Shown here in pieces: positions 5,675 through 7,550 of a stretch of DNA of 7,550 nt (its first letter is position 1; the number at the start of each line of letters is the position of its first letter). The stretch lies in assembly GCA_029907055.1 (NCBI GenBank), contig JARYMO010000066.1, positions 1 through 7,550 of the forward strand, read 5' to 3'. The DNA is from Syntrophomonadaceae bacterium (GTDB lineage Bacteria > Bacillota > Syntrophomonadia > Syntrophomonadales > Syntrophothermaceae). The translations under genes and the position numbers were made by a program. Below the pieces are notes generated by a model, which was not told the DNA's origin, ran no database searches, and was given only the letters and a program-made list of their open reading frames with translations.

Positions 5675-5683
5675 TGGTACAAT
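5675..5683 (+). promoter_or_regulatory. Extended -10 promoter of the channel gene
   Basis: TGG-TACAAT (TGn plus a -10 hexamer at 5678-5683) is an extended -10 element. It needs little -35 contact, matching the lack of a -35 hexamer. Transcription would start near 5690, giving a leader of about 20 nt before the start codon. Confidence 0.6.
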
Positions 5684-5693
5684 GGGGAGCAGC

Positions 5694-5700
5694 AAGGAGG
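5694..5700 (+). promoter_or_regulatory. Ribosome binding site that decides the channel start
   Basis: AAGGAGG ends 8 nt before the ATG at 5709, and 5 nt before an in-frame GTG at 5706 that would add one residue. It rules out the much longer reading that begins at 5046. Confidence 0.85.
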
Positions 5701-5708
5701 TGCAGGTG

Positions 5709-6761
5709 ATGGAGAAGGCGCTGGCGACAACCTGCCCGCTCATTGCTCCCCTCGGCTACCTGCTGGCAGGGGCCCTGTTGGGCTGGGCGCTTGACCGCCT
5801 GCTGATGGCGCTCCTGCGGCGCTTGGCGGCGCGCGTTCCCTGGAATGGCGAGGTGGTGGCCCCGGCCCTGCGGGGCATGCTTCCGCTGTGGGGCCTGGCT
5901 GGGGGGGCGTACGCGGCGGTACTCGCGTCGCCCGCGGGCCCATCAGCGCGGCGCCTGGCCACCCAGTTGCTGGTGGTGACCGCCATCCTGTCGTTGACCG
6001 TGGTGGCCGCCCGCATCACCGCTGCGCTGGTGACCAGCTACGGGAACAGGACCGGGGGCTACCTGGCCTCCACCTCCATTTTTTCGCACATCATGCGGGG
6101 CGTGGTAGTGGCGGTAGGCATCCTCATCGCCCTGCAGACGATGGGCATTTCCGTCACCCCCGTGCTGACGGCGATGGGTATTGGCGGGCTGGCGGTGGCC
6201 CTGGCCCTGCAGGACACCCTCTCCAATCTCTTCGCGGGCCTGCACATCCTGGCTTCGCGGCAGATTCGCCCCGGCGACTACGTCCGCCTGGACTCGGGTC
6301 ACGAGGGCACCGTGACCGACATCACCTGGCGGGACGCGGTGCTGCTGTCCCCCGCCAACAGCACCATAATCGTTCCCAATTCCGCGCTGGCCTCGGCCAC
6401 GGTGACCAACTTCAGCCGCCCGCAACCGGAACTGTGGGTGCCAGTAGAGGGGGCGGTCAGTTACGCCAGCGACCTGGCCCACGTGCAGCGGGTGGTCGAA
6501 GAAGTGGCGCGCCAGGTCATGCGGGAAGTCGAGGGGGGAGTGCCGGATGCCGACCCGGCAGTGCGATTCCACACCTTCGCCGACTCCAGCATCAACTTCC
6601 GCGCGGTGCTGCGGGCGGCTGAATTCGGCGCCCAGCACCCCCTGCGTCACGAGTTCATCAAGCGGCTGCACGTCCGCTTCGCGCAGGAGGGCATCGAGAT
6701 CCCCTTCCCCATCCGCACCGTCTACCTGCACCAGGGCTCCGGCCGCAACGGGCAGGAGTGA
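5709..6761 (+). CDS. MscS-family small-conductance mechanosensitive ion channel
   Basis: This 350-residue inner-membrane protein is predicted to open under membrane tension and release solutes during osmotic downshock. Hydrophobic segments lie near 10-37, 50-74, 84-109 and 128-150. The pore-lining helix follows at about 151-183 (M-G-I-G-G-L-A-V-A-L-A-L-Q-D-T-L-S-N), the conserved MscS TM3 pattern of small residues and Leu. The beta domain is typical: R187-P-G-D-Y-V-R, G-T-V-T-D-I, T-I-I-V-P-N-S (219-225), then V-T-N-F-S (232-236). The C-terminal alpha/beta part ends with G-I-E-I-P-F-P (328-334). Five helices make it longer than the three-helix E. coli MscS. There is no cyclic-nucleotide-binding or RCK domain. 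It has its own promoter, is divergent from the TIR-like gene, and is followed 132 bp later by a HEAT-repeat gene. Confidence 0.95.
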   Translation: MEKALATTCPLIAPLGYLLAGALLGWALDRLLMALLRRLAARVPWNGEVVAPALRGMLPLWGLAGGAYAAVLASPAGPSARRLATQLLVVTAILSLTVVAARITAALVTSYGNRTGGYLASTSIFSHIMRGVVVAVGILIALQTMGISVTPVLTAMGIGGLAVALALQDTLSNLFAGLHILASRQIRPGDYVRLDSGHEGTVTDITWRDAVLLSPANSTIIVPNSALASATVTNFSRPQPELWVPVEGAVSYASDLAHVQRVVEEVARQVMREVEGGVPDADPAVRFHTFADSSINFRAVLRAAEFGAQHPLRHEFIKRLHVRFAQEGIEIPFPIRTVYLHQGSGRNGQE

Positions 6762-6777
6762 TCTTTACCCGGAGAGG

Positions 6778-6859
6778 ACCCACGCCCGGGCAAGGCGGGT
6801 GAGCCACCGCATCGCCGGCGCCCGCACGCCATCCGGCCGCCGCGGCCGGAGGCGTGGGT
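6778..6859 (+). promoter_or_regulatory. Switch-like leader with two exclusive foldings before the HEAT gene
   Basis: Fold A is a long hairpin: CACGCC-A-TCCGGCC (6825-6838), loop GCCGC, GGCCGGA-GGCGTG (6844-6856), 13 bp with one bulged A. Fold B pairs ACCCACGCC (6778-6786) with GGCGTGGGT (6851-6859), also 9 bp, and allows CGGGC/GCCCG (6787-6791, 6820-6824) and the top part of fold A. Both compete for 6851-6856. There is no T-run, so it may be a simple channel-gene terminator, a riboswitch-like leader or chance pairing in GC-rich DNA. Confidence 0.4.
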
Positions 6860-6880
6860 GTAGTCAGGTAACGCAACGCG

Positions 6881-6886
6881 AGGAGG
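6881..6886 (+). promoter_or_regulatory. Ribosome binding site of the HEAT-repeat gene
   Basis: AGGAGG ends 7 nt before the GTG at 6894. This strong match decides a GTG start for a gene that has no nearby in-frame ATG (the first is 37 codons later). Confidence 0.8.
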
Positions 6887-6893
6887 GGATACC

Positions 6894-7550
6894 GTGGCAC
6901 TTCCGCGCTGGCTCAGCGCGGCGGGCCGGCTGGGCGCCCGCCGCAAATTGATCCGCCTGCTGCAGCGGGCGGGTGGCGGTGACCGTCACGCGCGCAACGA
7001 GGCCATGCGCACCATCGAGGGGATGGGCGAGGAAGCCCTGCCGGTCTTGCTGGAAGCAGCCCGCCGCAGCGCATCACTGGAGCTCCGCTGCCTGGCGGTC
7101 GAACTGCTGGGCTGGACCGCGGCGCCGGCGGCCGTGCCCACCCTGGTCAGCCTGTGTGGCGATGCTGTTCCCGACATCCGCGCACGGGCAGTGCGCGCCC
7201 TGGCCCAGGTCCGCGACCCCGGCACGCTGCCCACCCTGCGCGCCGCGGTGAACGACCCGGACCCGACCGTGCGGCGCGAAGCGGTGGAGGCCCTGGGCAA
7301 GCAGGGCCTGCGCCATCCGGACTCGGTGCCGCTGCTGGCTGAGCTGCTGTCCGACCCCGATGCCGAGATTCGCTGGCGGGTTGCCGAGGCCCTCAAGCGC
7401 CTGCACGACCCGCGGTCGGTGCACGCGCTGGCTGCCGCCCTGGCCGACGAGCACCCGCGGGTGCGCACCGAAGCCCGCGAGGGGCTGGTGCGCATCGGGG
7501 CCGTCGCGGTCGAGGCACTGCAGCAGGTCGTGTCGGCCACCCCCCCGGGC
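6894..7550 (+). CDS. HEAT-repeat protein (3' end outside the window)
   Basis: The GTG start opens a frame of 219 codons that is still open at the right edge. After a basic helix (1-24), residues about 31-219 are made of repeated helix pairs of roughly 30 residues, each with a D/A-P-x-(I/V)-R turn: V-P-D-I-R (92-96), P-T-V-R (124-127), A-E-I-R (157-160) and P-R-V-R (188-191). The repeats are of the PBS-lyase HEAT-like kind, with A-V-x-A-L/A-L-x-x-(L/V) second helices. Such proteins are protein-binding scaffolds and are cytoplasmic here as no signal peptide or membrane segment is seen. The partner and role cannot be read from sequence. It may be co-transcribed with the channel gene or controlled by the structured leader between them. 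Confidence 0.85.
   Translation, partial: MALPRWLSAAGRLGARRKLIRLLQRAGGGDRHARNEAMRTIEGMGEEALPVLLEAARRSASLELRCLAVELLGWTAAPAAVPTLVSLCGDAVPDIRARAVRALAQVRDPGTLPTLRAAVNDPDPTVRREAVEALGKQGLRHPDSVPLLAELLSDPDAEIRWRVAEALKRLHDPRSVHALAAALADEHPRVRTEAREGLVRIGAVAVEALQQVVSATPPG

Larger units (their letters stand above)
5102..5708. other. 607-bp divergent spacer between the TIR-like and channel genes
   Basis: Frames crossing this stretch give only Arg/Pro/Gly-rich sequence with no domain, and none has a good start and ribosome site, so I see no gene. It holds, from the TIR side: a 9-bp stem (5175-5183 with 5207-5215), an 11-bp inverted repeat GTACCAGGTAC (5251-5261), a nested stem structure (5403-5481), an AT-richer pocket with a CTTAAG near-palindrome (about 5504-5560), degenerate repeats (5570-5660), a 17-bp perfect inverted repeat and the channel promoter. 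It is much longer than other spacers here. Confidence 0.6.

Noticed and set aside
5046..5708. N-terminal extension of the channel gene by 221 codons
   Set aside because: The extension is Arg/Pro/Gly-rich with no domain, crosses the opposite-strand TIR-like start region and the channel promoter, while AAGGAGG is correctly placed before the ATG at 5709.
4454..5708. Genomic island attachment site at the tRNA 3' end
   Set aside because: I found no second copy of the tRNA 3' end and no integrase in the window. A repeat farther right could exist outside it.
4622..7550. A complete Thoeris system
   Set aside because: Only a ThsB-like protein is present. The neighbouring MscS and HEAT proteins lack the Sir2, SLOG or other NADase features of ThsA.

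Overview
This is a GC-rich bacterial chromosome segment. It uses GTG as well as ATG starts, strong AAGGAGG-type ribosome binding sites and a textbook sigma-70/sigma-A promoter (TTGACA, 17 bp, TAGAAT). Those features, the genome-encoded CCA on the tRNA and the gene mix would fit a high-GC, possibly thermophilic or anaerobic Bacillota-like lineage, but this is inference and no gene in the window fixes the taxonomy.

Left part (1-3182, minus strand): a CopB-type (P1B-3) heavy-metal P-type ATPase with a histidine-rich N-terminus is followed 43 bp downstream by a FecR-domain exported protein or lipoprotein that runs off the left edge. A 264-bp divergent spacer separates the ATPase from the next gene.

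Middle (3183-4622): a plus-strand gene encodes a secreted bactofilin-like beta-solenoid joined to a multi-pass membrane region. Its stop codon lies inside the -35 box of the promoter for a tRNA-Leu(CAG) gene. A strong hairpin sits between that promoter and the tRNA, and a short terminator-like hairpin follows the tRNA.

Right part (4622-7550): a small minus-strand gene encodes a stand-alone DUF1863/MTH538 TIR-like protein of the ThsB (Thoeris) type, with no ThsA-like partner visible. It is divergent from an MscS-family mechanosensitive channel gene on the plus strand. The 607-bp spacer between them has no credible gene but contains a nested stem structure, a CTTAAG-centred near-palindrome, degenerate direct repeats and a perfect 17-bp inverted repeat over the -35 position of the likely channel promoter. 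A HEAT-repeat gene follows the channel, behind a leader with two mutually exclusive foldings, and runs off the right edge.

Working together: the ATPase, solenoid protein, FecR protein and MscS channel all point to the cell envelope. The TIR-like gene beside a tRNA is the clearest accessory, defence-like element. The least explained sequence lies in the regulatory and structured non-coding stretches around the tRNA and the channel gene.
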